A DNA stretch of 64,000 nt, taken from NCBI RefSeq assembly GCF_012273895.1, contig NC_052113.1, positions 5,198,195 through 5,262,194 on the forward strand, in the 5' to 3' direction. Position 1 is the stretch's first letter, and every line of letters begins with the position of its first letter. The DNA comes from Zerene cesonia. Lineage: Eukaryota > Arthropoda > Insecta > Lepidoptera > Pieridae. Below, one piece after another: positions 30,490 through 43,599 of the stretch. The notes beneath the pieces are model-generated. The model saw nothing but the letters and a program-made list of their open reading frames with translations. It was not told the DNA's origin and searched no databases. A program made the translations under genes and the position numbers.

Positions 30490-33400
30490 CGATAATACAT
30501 AATTCATTCTAGAGTAATGTGTAAAAAAGCCAGTCTCTTACGTTATAGGTGCTATTCGCAATTTCAAGAGTTCACACCAAGCTTCAGCTCTGTCATACTG
30601 ATACCTAATCCTCAATCTGCCAATGTACCGAAAGTTCAAAAGTGTAAATCTACATCACATCGTGTTTGCAATTCACTAATCATAGGTATAATAAAAGTCG
30701 AGTTATCGAATAAATTAAGCTAGATATTATTTATATTGAAGTTATTTTGGGAGAAAACTGATTGGCATGAGATATTATAATACTATTTGCGTCATTCGTC
30801 ATCGCAAATATATACTAATAATAAAATACATTTGAGAGCAAATTAATAAAGTTTTAATTGTAACATATGGTTCTTGCGTTACTTAATAAAAATGTTTTGG
30901 TATACTTTCTTGATAACATTTATCTTATAAATCATTATCAATAAATCTCAATTATTAAACGCTTGACCTAAATGCGCTTACAATGCAAACTGAATATACA
31001 TTTGTATTGTTTTCATTTAAAGCAGATCCTTTTCAGTTTTTTTTAAACAATTAATAAGAAAGGAGCTTTATACTAAGGGTTCAAAAAAGTACCTAAATAG
31101 GTATACTATCTAAGACTCCATCAATAAACGCAATCGTAAGCTTAATTAGTTAATTCTACTGATCTCTATTTAGGGAATACTACTGTCCAATACGCTTAAT
31201 AGTACTAGATGTCTGCTTAATTGTCAGAAAAATAAGACAAGTATGTAAAATTTAAGGTCTATCGGAAACCGGAAAGTGAGTCAAAATTGACTTGGAAGAT
31301 ATGATTACATTGTGAGTTATTTTTTCGCAATTTTCTTTAGGTTTCATCATCAAATCATGACTTGATATTTGGTAAAAATGCTTTACATTGTGACTAATAG
31401 TAAGCAATGTTTGTAGATAGCATATAAATTTTGAATTCAATTACTTTGAATTATCTTATATTTGAAACTTATATATAGCGAATTTACAAAAAACATAACT
31501 TCGCATAACATAAACAATTAAAATATTCCTAACACACCATTATCACTGTCATTTACAAAGCCGTAGCCGTAATTTACAAAGTTCAGCTCAAAGTCTAATT
31601 GGCAAAGTGAATTATAAGGATTCTACGTAACCACAACCGAGGCATTGTGATTTGTGACCGTGCGTTGTTTCATTGAAGCTGTCAACAATGACACGATACG
31701 CTACGCTTATTGCGTGTGCATTACCGGCTTGTTTGCAGTCGGCTTGCATTAATTTATAGCTAACGTATATTTTGCAGTGATTATGGCGAAGAATGTTTTG
31801 AAGGCGCGGTCTTATTGTTGTAGATAGGCACGCCGCTGCGCTCGTGTCTGCTCACACGCCCTCATATCTGTCGCTATGAGAATGCAATGAACGTTGGCTC
31901 AGTTTCAATGTCCATTTCCATAAAATATAATTCCATCCCAATGCTCTGGATGTGCCGATGTTAATGTTTCCGTGTAATAAAATATTAATGCACTCTAATG
32001 TTTCTTGTGCATTTGTACAGAGCGACCCACGTTTTCGAACGACAGCAATGATCGACATACTCCCACGCGTAACATGTACCGTAAACGGAAACCATGTTGG
32101 TACAATACCGACGAATGCGCAGATTCAATATTGAATAAACCGTTTTTACGTGCATTCGAAATTTATACCCACATCAGAAAATCCATGTTCACGCCCGCGT
32201 CTTCCATGTAAGGTGGCAATGAACGAGGTTCTGTAGGGGCACTGGTATTTCTGCGGCTGCCTATGCATCGCCGTTTACGGAAGAGCGCTCACCCAAAAAA
32301 GTAGAACAACAAACCACGTCCGCGCTGTTTACAAGACGTGCAACACTTCGACCGCATTGTCCTCCGGTGAAACGCTAGCAATTTGCATTTAACACCTACA
32401 AGCCCTGAGCGAAGTGGAACCGTTGTTGTCTCGGTAACCAAGGGTAATTTTCTTTTATTACTAAACTAAGTGTGCATAGTGTCTGAAAGCACTTAGAGAT
32501 TCCTTTTAGATTTAACTTTTTAAGAAGCGTGATATCGATATCATTAATTTTCTTTTCAATTATTTTTCGTCCAAGAAATAAGAGATTATAGTAACACCTA
32601 CTCATTTTTATTACATACCAAAGATTTGCTTTGAAACCATTTGTAGGACCATAAGTCACTTTTATAATTCAATCAGTATCAACTTCATTGAGTCTGGAAA
32701 AAATATTTGAGTAACATTACAATTTGCCATTGGCAGCAAATGTATATATAATTTACTATGCATTTGTATAAACTACACGATACGAATACAACAGACGATT
32801 GCCTGATAGTAAAGAAAATGGTGTGAACGAGGTCTATTGGCGAATGACATATCAAATTGCAAAGTGAACAACGAGTAAAGGTATATAAAGGTGGCAAGAC
32901 AGCAATCAAGTCTGGTCTTTACTTCTAGTCTGTTAGGGCTTATTTCTGCCTTCCAATTTATCTTTATGTTACCTTTTATGTGAAAATACATTGTAAATCG
33001 AACAGCGAGGACGCGCACTGAGATCAAAGGCGATCCGTTCTGAATGTACAAGTCGAATACACTCTACAAGTATATAATATATCGAATAGGTAACTAACGT
33101 TCCTACACAAATTTCTGTATAACTGTGTGAACTATTCTTAAAGTTAAACTAAAAACCTATTAACTAAAAACCTTTTATGAACTATGCTCATGATAATATT
33201 TAACTACATCAAAATGAAAAGCAAGAAACATAATGTAATTAATAACTACATGGAAGCAGATAAATGATTTCTAGGAAATATAGTCGTAGAATCAAGATTT
33301 AAGTATTCTTTATAAAATAATTATGTCCAAGAATAAATATATCTGCGCAAACAAATGAGGATTTGACGTCTGTGAACTGCTTTTACTTAATTGTTTTTTA

Positions 33401-36040
33401 AATTTATCCTCACAAATCCTGTTGTTTTTACAATAATTATTAATACAAATATATTTTAACAGATTTCCTTTAAAATTTGGAACCTTTAAAATAAATATCG
33501 AGGAAAGGCAAAAAATTATCCTTAAATTCAACCACAAAATCATCACAGGAAAATAGTAAAAATACTGAACCGCTGTAGAGTGTATAATAAATTCTGATGA
33601 AACTACAAGCCACGAAATTTTCTAACTATGATTTCAAAAGGATCCTTTTCCTCGTGCTCCTTTTGAGGAACTAGAGCTATATATATAACAATGATGCTGC
33701 TGTAGATTTACAACTAGTAAATCATAAGGAAAGACCGCGATGATGTATTTACCCCATATAAGAGGTACTTACTGGAATTACTTTTTTGTTTCGTCGGCAT
33801 ATTACACTTTATAAAAAGGTGCCCTTTAGAACGAACTCACGTCATCCATCGGACTAATTACGTATATTAATCATGGTTTCATCTTACAATAAAATTAAAT
33901 GCTTTGTCGTTTTTCTTAATGTCTCCACTTTATTATTGTAAAATCTGAATAATAGAGATTGCCAAATATTACCATTACCATTTTGATTACTTTTATTCTT
34001 ATTTGTCAAACGTCACTTAAGATAAAAATCGTTTGGATATCGTCCCTTTCGTGGTGATTGAAACGGGGAAACAGGAACTGTTAACGCTGTATAACTATCA
34101 TTAACCTTGATCTCAGAACGAACAAAATTTTAATTGCAATAAACAATAATAGATAGCCCCAGTTCATGAATTGGTTGTGAATGCTGATCATTGTGGGGAA
34201 GCCATGTGGCCGGCGTGCTATGGCGCCAGTCTGACCATGAATTGTAAGATACCAAAGGTTGAAGGTCTTCATCCCTGACCTTTGATTTTTAGAAATGGAC
34301 ATAATTACAACGACAGAAAAGTAATATAGACAATGCTATATATTAATAATAAAACGATATATCTTCAAGACACGAGACACGCGTAAAATAAAAAAAAAAC
34401 CTACTTATTACTACTATCTACTATTATCGACACTTCATTCATGAGTATAAATTTCATAACCTGTTATTGTATGAATAAGATATCAGAAAGAAAAGCCAAG
34501 TCATGGAAGTAAATTATAAAGTAATCACTTTTCATTAAAGGTGTTATTCACATAGATTTATCGTGATATGAATGGCTTATCCACTTAACGAAGGAATTTT
34601 CCACAAATTTAATTTATAAAACGGTTTTTGTACACAAATATTTGCAAAAATAACCACTCAACCTTATGATTTTCTACAAAGCTGTAACTGAGTGTATCTG
34701 TCATCAACTTTGGCTGGTTTTTTGAATAATATTTTAAGTAAAATATAATAGAAAATGTAAAGAATATAGAAGTGATAATTTATATTTGTTCACAACTACA
34801 CAATGCTTTTTAAATCCTTGATGTTTCCATAAAGATTGAAAAAGTACCAATTAAAAGAAATGTTTCAAGAGTAGTCCACAAAACTGACCTTAGATGACTT
34901 TAAAACAAAACTGAATATGAAACCAACGCTAATTAACAGAAGTGTTATTATTTTAAAGTACATCATGTCTGTTTTTTAAAGCTCTGTCTGGTAATATACA
35001 TGTAATGCCTCACTCTGGTAATAGAGAAAATTAAGGAAACATACACAGCTTAAAAGAAAAAGGAATCTAAGGTTAAATAAATAACGAAATGATCAATAAA
35101 CATTAAAAACTATTTTCCGTTGTTCTCATTACAAAATCAATATTTTTAAACATTTGTATTGGGATTATAATTATCAACCCGCAGAAATGCTGTAAAAAGT
35201 ACCTAAATAACGTTCAATAGACACTTAGAGAGATCGTTTACGTTCTTGACATTATTCTGTAACCAGATTCACATGTTTTATGAATCATAGTACAGATGCA
35301 AATACAGCGCAACTTATATCATCAAACGCAAATTGTAAGATAGCATAATCCTAAAATATCGAGGTTCATTATTTTATGCGGTAGATAAAGTGTTTATAAC
35401 ATATTATAATAAGTATGTCAGTATAAGTGAATTGGTTACAAAGGCCGCAGGTCAAGCCTCTAACATCGAATCAATTGATTAGCTTGGATACTAATCGTGT
35501 TTCTTAGTTAGTTCAGCTAGATCTCTAGGATTTATCGCATTAATTAAATAGATTTTAATGTCTCATAAAACGGATGACCGTTTCAAGAGCATGAAAGGTA
35601 CACTAATAATAGAACGTGATTCAATCATTGATAATAATGGTTCTATAAGTGTCATATCACGACTTGTGACATAGGAACAGCATTGGTACCATTATACATT
35701 CAAATACTTTGAAGGAAACGCTAAGAGTTACTTCATTAATTTCTCTTGAAAATCTATCCGCTGTCGAAGATTTTTAACGCCACAATATTTAATATGTGTG
35801 AACGTCGTGTTATACTCATTTCCACCAATATATATTCATATTTGTGCTAATTCTATAAAATTTTATATTTACATTGAAGTAAAATATGTATATCAAAAAC
35901 CAATATTTGTTTTTTATGAATTATGTATTAGCAAGGTAACTACTAACTCAGCTTCGAGTTCTGATTCTAATAGTTCTTCTGTTAGTAATTTGGTTCTTTG
36001 TTTATTTATAAGCTGTTGCTTACTTAATAAAGTAAACAAA
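30490..36040. other. Long non-coding stretch
   Basis: About 5.5 kb with no supported gene. A locally GC-richer part at 32210-32350 contains no recognisable coding exon. Likely sog intron or intergenic DNA. Confidence 0.5.
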
Positions 36041-36044
36041 ATAA

Positions 36045-36220
36045 AATAAATCTGTCAGTCTCTTCTTCACTCCTAAACCACTGAATTGATTTGAATGTCA
36101 TTTGGTACAGATATAGTTTGAGACCCGCGAAAGAACAAACGTATTTTTTATGCCGGAAATCCCATGGGAAGTATACAAGGAAAACATCGGACTATTAGGC
36201 GTAGGCGGAAAGCTAGTAAT
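36045..36220 (+). repeat. Retroposon tail
   Basis: CTAAACCACTGAATTGATTT, TTTGGTACAGATATAGTTTG, GAAATCCCATGGGAAGTATA and GGCGTAGGCGGAAAGCTAGT are the standard landmarks of this non-coding lepidopteran retroposon type. Confidence 0.7.
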
Positions 36221-37067
36221 TAATATATTACTGATGGCAGCCTGATATTTTAATGAAAATATCAGACTTTAGATTGTTTCAATTACTGACAGACTTAGTA
36301 GTTCCATTGTTCATCTACTTTGGTCCATTAAAACCATTTGCGAAGTATTTGCCGACCAATAAAGTGTACGACCTAGATAGATCAGAAACCGCAAGTCATT
36401 TTATTAAACATTATAAGACAGTAGTATTAAAACGAATGTTAGGATAATAAACAAAAAACCTTTTGCCTACAGCTTCGATAGCGTTCGAATTATAAATCTT
36501 AGCAATACTCGAATCTACCACCTCAAAAAAAAATCTTCATAAAATCGGAGCAGACGTTTAAAAGAAATTTAACAGGAAAAACATTTATAGAATAAATAAA
36601 TGTATACATAGGGAGTAAGTAAATGCATGGCGAAATTACGAAGAAAAAACTAAATGGCAGTAAATCTTTTTTTTTATATTTTACATTTCGACCAAACTAA
36701 TTTTAAGGGAAAATAAACGTTCGCTAATAGTTTGTTTACATAAAACTAATCACGTATATAATCAAAATGTACGTATCAAGCAGAAAGCGGTAAATTTTTC
36801 ACAAAACCAAATAACACGCGATGTTTATAAATTCCTCTCAGCACCTTACCGCACGCACGTAGTTCAATAAACATCTATGTCATCGGATCTACACTATATC
36901 TTACAAGTGCTTCCAGTAATAACTATATTTACCACTTCATATAGTTACATATGCTCACCGTATACAATAATGAAATATTGATGTGCGTTAAGTCCGCGGG
37001 TGAAAATGCAAAATATAGGTATAATAGATTACTTTCAACATTAACGTTTGGGTTTAAAAAATTATTG

Positions 37068-37265
37068 TTAACTACCAGCGCCCCGCGGTTTCACCCGCGC
37101 AAGTACGTATCCCGTAGGAATATCGGGATAAAAAGTTGACTATATGTTATCCAGTTATTCAGCTGTCTTCGTACCAAATTTCATTACAATCGATTCAGTA
37201 GTTTTTGCGTGAAAGAGCAACAAACACACACATCCTTACAAACTTTCGCATTTATAATATTAGTG
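37068..37265 (-). repeat. Retroposon tail, pair of the copy at 10850-11058
   Basis: Starts GCGCCCCGCGGTTTCACCCG and ends TCGCATTTATAATATTAGTG; the reverse complement aligns along its whole length with 10850-11058. Confidence 0.8.
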
Positions 37266-37269
37266 GAAA

Positions 37270-40200
37270 GGATTACAGACGAAAATGTTTTATGACTGTG
37301 CCCAATTTAATTATATTATTAATTATAATATTACTAGTGAAATTGTAATCCCACAGCTTCGATAGCATAATATATAATATACGTATATGTCCGATGGTAG
37401 AAGCTTATTCAGAGATATGCCCCAATTATGAATATCGAAGTGACGCATAATCTAAGGATTTGCCGAAAGTACCTACTCTTATGATATTTATGGTCTGTTT
37501 ATTGATTCTATCAATGCATTTCCGCTCATAAGAGAACAACGTGCTAGTATGTCCTGTCATATTTTACACTTTTCACGAAGAAAATATATTCAGAGCACGC
37601 ATATAGCACTCATGAATTATTACAGTTTAAAAAGGGCTGTTTGTGGACACCGTCCATTCATATTCAAGCGGCAACAACAGATGCAGAAAATAGCAAACGA
37701 TGTTCTGATCATAAAATTACGTACTAGCGAGTAAGTGCTGGCGCCACATTTCTATGAACAATAGTCGTATGGTAATAGCGTGAAACGTTCGATCATAACC
37801 TGCGCACTCGCCGCGCATAAATGTAAATAATAATATTTAGAGATAGATAGATCGCTCCACTTTTGCCAACCATCTTCAATGCAATATTTCTTGAAATATC
37901 TGCTCTAGTAGAAAATATATGTATGTTTTGTTGTTTACATCACTGTCACGAGTAGAATTTATAATTTTATAGGAATACCGTAAACTTAATAAAACGAACG
38001 GTTTTCTATAATACTCATTACAGTGAATTATTTGTTTTTATGGTTATGGTTATATGAAACTAATTTCTATTTTAAAAATTAAATAATATAAATATCTACA
38101 TAAAATTAAATTCTCATTAGTTACAGAAACACTTTCTACCCGACTGGGCCAAAGAATAACTTTTTTTTTCGATTGTATGCATGTATGTAGATATGTCACT
38201 ATGTAGTTACAGAGCGTGTCAATTTCTTCAACGCACTATGAAGATTGAACAGATTCTGTTCAATCTTGAGGTGTCGCTGTAAATTGTAAATACCAAAGAG
38301 CTAGCAATCAGTTTTTTTTATTTTTTAATTATAATTCTTGTTATTTAAAACTCATTGAACAATGCATATTAAAGCAGAATATCTCATTTTACACACTAAC
38401 GTAATGCAAAGCGATAACCTCGTGGTGACAGAAAGACGTCATCTACAAGCAATATATGATTAAATACAATCTAGTCCATATCACAAGTCCATTTATGTAC
38501 TAGACACAATAAATTCCTTACATGAGAGAATTGTAAACAAAAAGAAGAATGTGAAATAGATGACAAAAACTTTAATCATAACACTATTCAACGCCTAGGT
38601 TAATCATAAACGCAGGGTAAAACCTTTATGCTCTATAATTGAAAAGACTTATAGGTACTATTTGAATATGGAATTCCGGGGAGTGGTGATTGTATAGTGA
38701 CTATGAGGTAAACAGTTATCAGTGTATTGGAGGCAGTACCGGTAGCTATACCCATTCTCACCAAATTTGCCTAGAACCGCCGTCGGCACCGGCGCCAGTC
38801 TACTTTCCAAATAGCCTTCGTGTCTCGCCTGTGACCTTTTACGCACACTTGCCTTATGGGCCTACTCCACTCCTAGCTTCATAGATTTGAGCTGACTTCT
38901 GACAGAAATATTTTAATTGCGCACATTATATTTATTTTTCTTATTAGTTCGTACCTTAAGCGGACGGTAATTATAGGAACCAATGCAATTACGCGTCCGA
39001 CAGTAATTCAATTTATCCTACTAAAATACGCCATACACTTCCAAGCATATTTTCAAATTCTTCGAAATTACACAGATACTCTGACCTAATCGTAAAGCAA
39101 TATGTAATGATGTCAATAGTCGTGATTGAATAGAACAGTTATTTTAAGAACAAGCTAATAACATTATATCAAATTTAATACCTAGCGTGCAAAAGATAAC
39201 GATAATGGTTCGTCGACATGAATAAATAGGTAGCTAGTGAATAGTAAGTACTACAAATATGCGGATAACTATGTCGCAGCTAAAATGTGACTCGACAAGG
39301 TAAATTTTCATTAGTACGACAAGGCGAGATAATAACCGTCCTTGTGACGAAGTGGCCTTTCTGTTGACTTTTAGCAGAGAAAGTTATGATTATTTATTTA
39401 AATAAGACAAATAAAAAACATAAATTATGGGGGATTGGTGTTTATTATAATAACTATTGTACCAATGAAATAAAAATTCTCCATTTTTTGCAGGCATAAT
39501 AAATAAAGGATAAGTCGATATTACATTTTTTCTATTTATCTTAAAGTAATCATGCAATCCAAAATCATAACTATAAATATAAAATAAAGTATAAACCACT
39601 AATAAAATTTCATACATCAACATTAACAGTAAACTATAAAATTTATAGAGGTGCGCTTAAATTTAAACTTTAAAGTCTAACGTAGCATCATATTCAGGAA
39701 TGCTAAGTTTATAATTGCGACGTAAAATTGCAATATATGAGGTAGCTAATAGCTGCTGCCTATTCTGAAGCATATGAGCGCAATAACCGTCAAAATAGTT
39801 ACAATTAACTTCGTACATTATGACTATTGCATTTTCACACGTAATATACATTCTTCTCGAATACACGCACATCCACATTTGCTTTCGTTTGATCTGCATG
39901 CGGTATACTTGGTGATAAATGAAAATGCAAGCGTGCGTAATTTCAGCCGCACTAAGCGATAACGCCTGTGGCTGTTATGTGCAAAGTGTACTGCTTTTAT
40001 TTTATGAAATAAAATACGTCGTGTCGAAGGAAACATGCAGATATAACACTACATTTGTGATAGTCGTAAACAAATACGAACTTCGTAAATGAAATAATAT
40101 CTTTAAGGTATTTGTGCACTTTATATGTATTGTAGGTAGATTTATCAACATTTTAATCCTTACAAATATTTATTTATACTGAGCTATTTAGGTGATTATT

Positions 40201-40416
40201 GAACTGAACAATCTGAATATTTATGACAGAGATCTGAAAAATTAGTTTAGAGTTAGTATAAACAATTTTAGTCTTAGCTAGGTTTAGTGGAATATATTAT
40301 ATGCTTTTAAAACTTTTAAAATTATATATATATTTAATTATGTAACTATGCAGAACCCATACAATCTCTTTTACCGGTGACAGTATACTTTAAGCGTTAC
40401 AATTGGAAAGATTAGT
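37270..40416. other. Non-coding stretch
   Basis: No supported gene. A stretch at 38680-38885 with CCGCCGTCGGCACCGGCGCC is GC-rich and carries overlapping small frames on both strands that I could not assign; it may be an unrecognised repeat. Confidence 0.45.
38241..38267. repeat. Near-perfect 27-bp palindrome
   Basis: AAGATTGAACAGA at 38241-38253, one spacer base, then its exact reverse complement at 38255-38267. With a single-base centre it could be a dimeric protein-binding site or a chance or foldback structure. Confidence 0.85.
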
Positions 40417-40603
40417 AGGTATATTATACCGTGGGGTCGTGGACGAATTCCAACAAGTAATCGTGGCCCCTTTACTAGCGCAGCTCGACGGAACACCGTA
40501 AAGGTTTAGTCGGTAGGAATCCGACATAACCTACGACCTTTCCCCCGGGGTCCGTGAGTATCTATGTAAGATTTCCCACTATAAAATAAGGTATATTATA
40601 CCG
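40417..40603 (+). repeat. SINE-like retroposon with 15-bp target-site duplications
   Basis: AGGTATATTATACCG occurs at 40417-40431 and again at 40589-40603, exactly flanking a 157-bp insert. The insert begins TGGGGTCGTGGACGAATTCC, contains GGTTTAGTCGGTAGGAATCC then GACATAACCTACG and CCCCCGGGGTCCGTGAGTAT, and ends TTTCCCACTATAAAATA, an A-rich tail. Flanking direct repeats and an A-rich 3' end are diagnostic of LINE-mediated retroposition. Confidence 0.85.
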
Positions 40604-43270
40604 AACCTTATGGATACCCGTAGATCTCTATTCCCAATTCACAATCAATTCCATTGGAATGTATCATAAGTTTTCAAAAAAAAAGACAAAAGGACTAGAT
40701 GAAAGATCTCCAATGTGAAAATAGCCGTAGTTGAAAACGTGGCGCCGGCGCCGGGCGTCGCGACGCCGCCTTTGTTTGCATATCGCGTATGTTCTCTATT
40801 TACGCAATTACGTTTCATCGTTTCAACAAACATGTACTAAAAGGCTAAATCAAAACGACATACTTGATAGCGCGTAAATCACTTCAAACTACGCGAGGCT
40901 GAAACACGTCAATGTTCAGAGACTGAAAACCTTGACAAGAACAACTTGAACGTATTTTTACGACGATAAACTGTCATCTTCCCGTAATATAAATGACTTT
41001 TTTTTAGTCCACAAAACGCGACAGTGTTAAATATTTCACACAATCCGTGACTAGAAACACTTTGAATCTAATGCATTGATTACTATAGTTGTCACATGTT
41101 ATTCACATATGGATGGCACAATGCACGGTTTTCTTAGTAAAACATAAAAACCACTCCAACTGGCGCCAAAAGCGCAAGGAGCCATCGCTCACTAAGGCGG
41201 CAAGTCACGTAGGATTCCCACCACAAACGATGTTCCTATTACTCAGTAAGCTCGCCCACTAACCGCAATTGACTTAACTCGTCTTATTATCTACTATTAA
41301 AATAATAACGGATACGCTATCCCATTCGTCCCATTTAGAACAAAATTATATCGCGCAAGATGTCGCCGCTCGCACCAAAGTAATTGCATCTCGTAGCACG
41401 TAAGTATGCAAACGGTTATATGTACCCGAGTGAACTTACACGAATTAAGAAAAATCATTACTCACTATATGATCATCTGAACATCAAAGCGAAAGAAAAT
41501 AACGTCACAGTTAAAAAAGCGCAAACAAAATTTTGCACTGCGGAATGCATCGCTAAGGCAGAGACACCGATCTTACGAAAATAAAACGTCGATTGTACGT
41601 GGCATCGGCGTGCAACAAACAAATTCCTCAGAGGCACATACAGCACACTGAATTAGATACACTCGTGATCGACTGGATACGATGTGCGATGAACCGTGAA
41701 CGTCTCACGAGCTCACGCACCCCTCATTTCTGGTTACTGTAGTCGGAACATAAGAAGCGGTTTTAAATTGCACTAAGTACAAATTACATACTCAAAGCTA
41801 AAAGCACCGTATGTCGTAGCTTGCAGCTACAACAATTTTAATTCTAAAATGTACCCTAAAGCATAACAGAGAACATAATAATGTTGGCGTATTTTCTTAA
41901 ATGTTTCCCTATTACGCGTTACAGGGAAAATAGGAAAAGTACAATACGAGGTAAAACATAATTAAATAGTTTCTCATTTCAATTGTTACTCGTGTTTGTA
42001 TTGGTAGAAAGTTATAAGTTAAATAAATAAATATCTTCAAATAATATGTATAGATTGTTATAACATTTATTAATGTGTTAAAAAGATTGTAGTAAATGTA
42101 CAGAGGTTTAGTTCGTGGTGTTTTCTTATTGCACAGTTATAAAGCGCGCCTATAGTTTATTACTTTGACACCTGGCTCATGGCTAAGATTCAATTATAAT
42201 TAAATCTTTTACAGAACATTTCGCGGTAAATTTATTATGAGTGTGATACGCGTGTATATTATTATATCAAAGGAGACCGGCAAAGGGCATTCCGTTGAAC
42301 TAGAGTTCTGCAAACCAATAATATTTGATAGATTTTATATTAGCATCATCAAACGAAGTTTACGACTAGCATACATCTTAGTTTTACTGAGGCTGAATTA
42401 AAGATATATAGATTGCAATGCCATAATACTGGTACCAAAGTTACCATACAGACTACGGATCCGTGTTAAAATGGAAGGGTCATCGGACCATCACCACAGT
42501 CACCACAGACCAATGTTTAGTGTCGGGTCATAAAATAATTCAGTTATATTGATAGCATCACTTTTATACTGTCCAACTGAGTGGAGATGATAATTCAAAA
42601 ACATAGAGGGAGTAAAATTCGGTCATGTGTTTTGTTCTGCATTCTTAGCATCGGTAGATCCGCATATACTGCTAAAGATATATGCATATAAAGTAACAGC
42701 TGACAGTAGAAACTAATTAAATTTCTAACATACAATACTAAATTCTAAACTCAATAGTCTTGTATCGAGTATAATAAGATTAGCAATTAATATAAATAAG
42801 TGAAACGGATAGTTTATCAACTACTTGCTATCCTTGCATGAGTAATTTGGGGATTATCGTAAAAAAAGATTTAGTTTATATTGTATGTGTAGTCGCTTAA
42901 AGCTCAAAAAATGGTATATTCGCCTCTATACAACATAATGTGTGTGAACTTGCAACAGATGGATGACACCCGTAATAAACTATAGTAATCATTTACTATT
43001 CACACAATGTATTGAATACATCAAGGCAGAACGCAGTTTTCTATTTGTATAAGACTACAAAACTATGTTTAACAAAGTGATAAAATAAATAATTCCCTGC
43101 ATACGCGACAAATTTAGAACTGTGAGTGCTAAACCAATCAATTAAAGAGACAATGAACAAGGCGCGTTGTTTACTAACTCAATGTTTGTAAATTTGTGGT
43201 CCTGAGAATTTTGGGGAATAAAAAAGATATTCGTACATTGACATCGTGGATATTTGCTCGCAAAAAATAT
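40604..43270. other. Non-coding stretch
   Basis: No supported gene. It contains the doubled palindrome GGCGCCGGCGCC at 40741-40752 within a GC patch, and TGGCGCCA at 41161-41168. Confidence 0.5.
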
Positions 43271-43279
43271 GTGCGTTGT

Positions 43280-43560
43280 AAGTAGAGTTCGCTAAAAAGG
43301 CGCGCAGACGGCGTCGCGGCAAAGGGTCGACGGCCGCGCCCGGAATAACCATCAGCACCAGCTATATTTGCAGCACCCGCGGGCGCGGGGGGACCAGCGC
43401 GTGCCATTTCTGCACCAGCCCGGTGCATCTGAGTAATGCCATTGTAATGCTCTCGATATATCCCACTCGCTGGCCAGCAGACGGGCTGTCGGCGGCGACG
43501 TCGCTGCCTGCACCTCCCGACCGAGCGTACAGCCACAGAACCCATTTTACTTGCAAATTA
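43280..43560. promoter_or_regulatory. GC- and CpG-rich island
   Basis: About 250 bases rich in CpG (GGCGCGCAGACGGCGTCGCG; ACGGCCGCGCCCGG; GCGGGCGCGGGGGGACCAGC; GTCGGCGGCGACGTCGCTGC) in AT-rich surroundings. Two overlapping minus-strand frames begin near 43545-43556, but neither resembles a known domain. It could be a promoter or first exon, perhaps of sog, or a regulatory element. Confidence 0.35.
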
Positions 43561-43599
43561 ATTGAGGCAATTACTTTTAGACTATAACTTAGAGACGTA

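Noticed and set aside
43174..43556. Two overlapping frames in the CpG-rich island as a new protein
   Set aside because: Composition is explained by GC-rich DNA in which stops are rare; no domain pattern in any frame.
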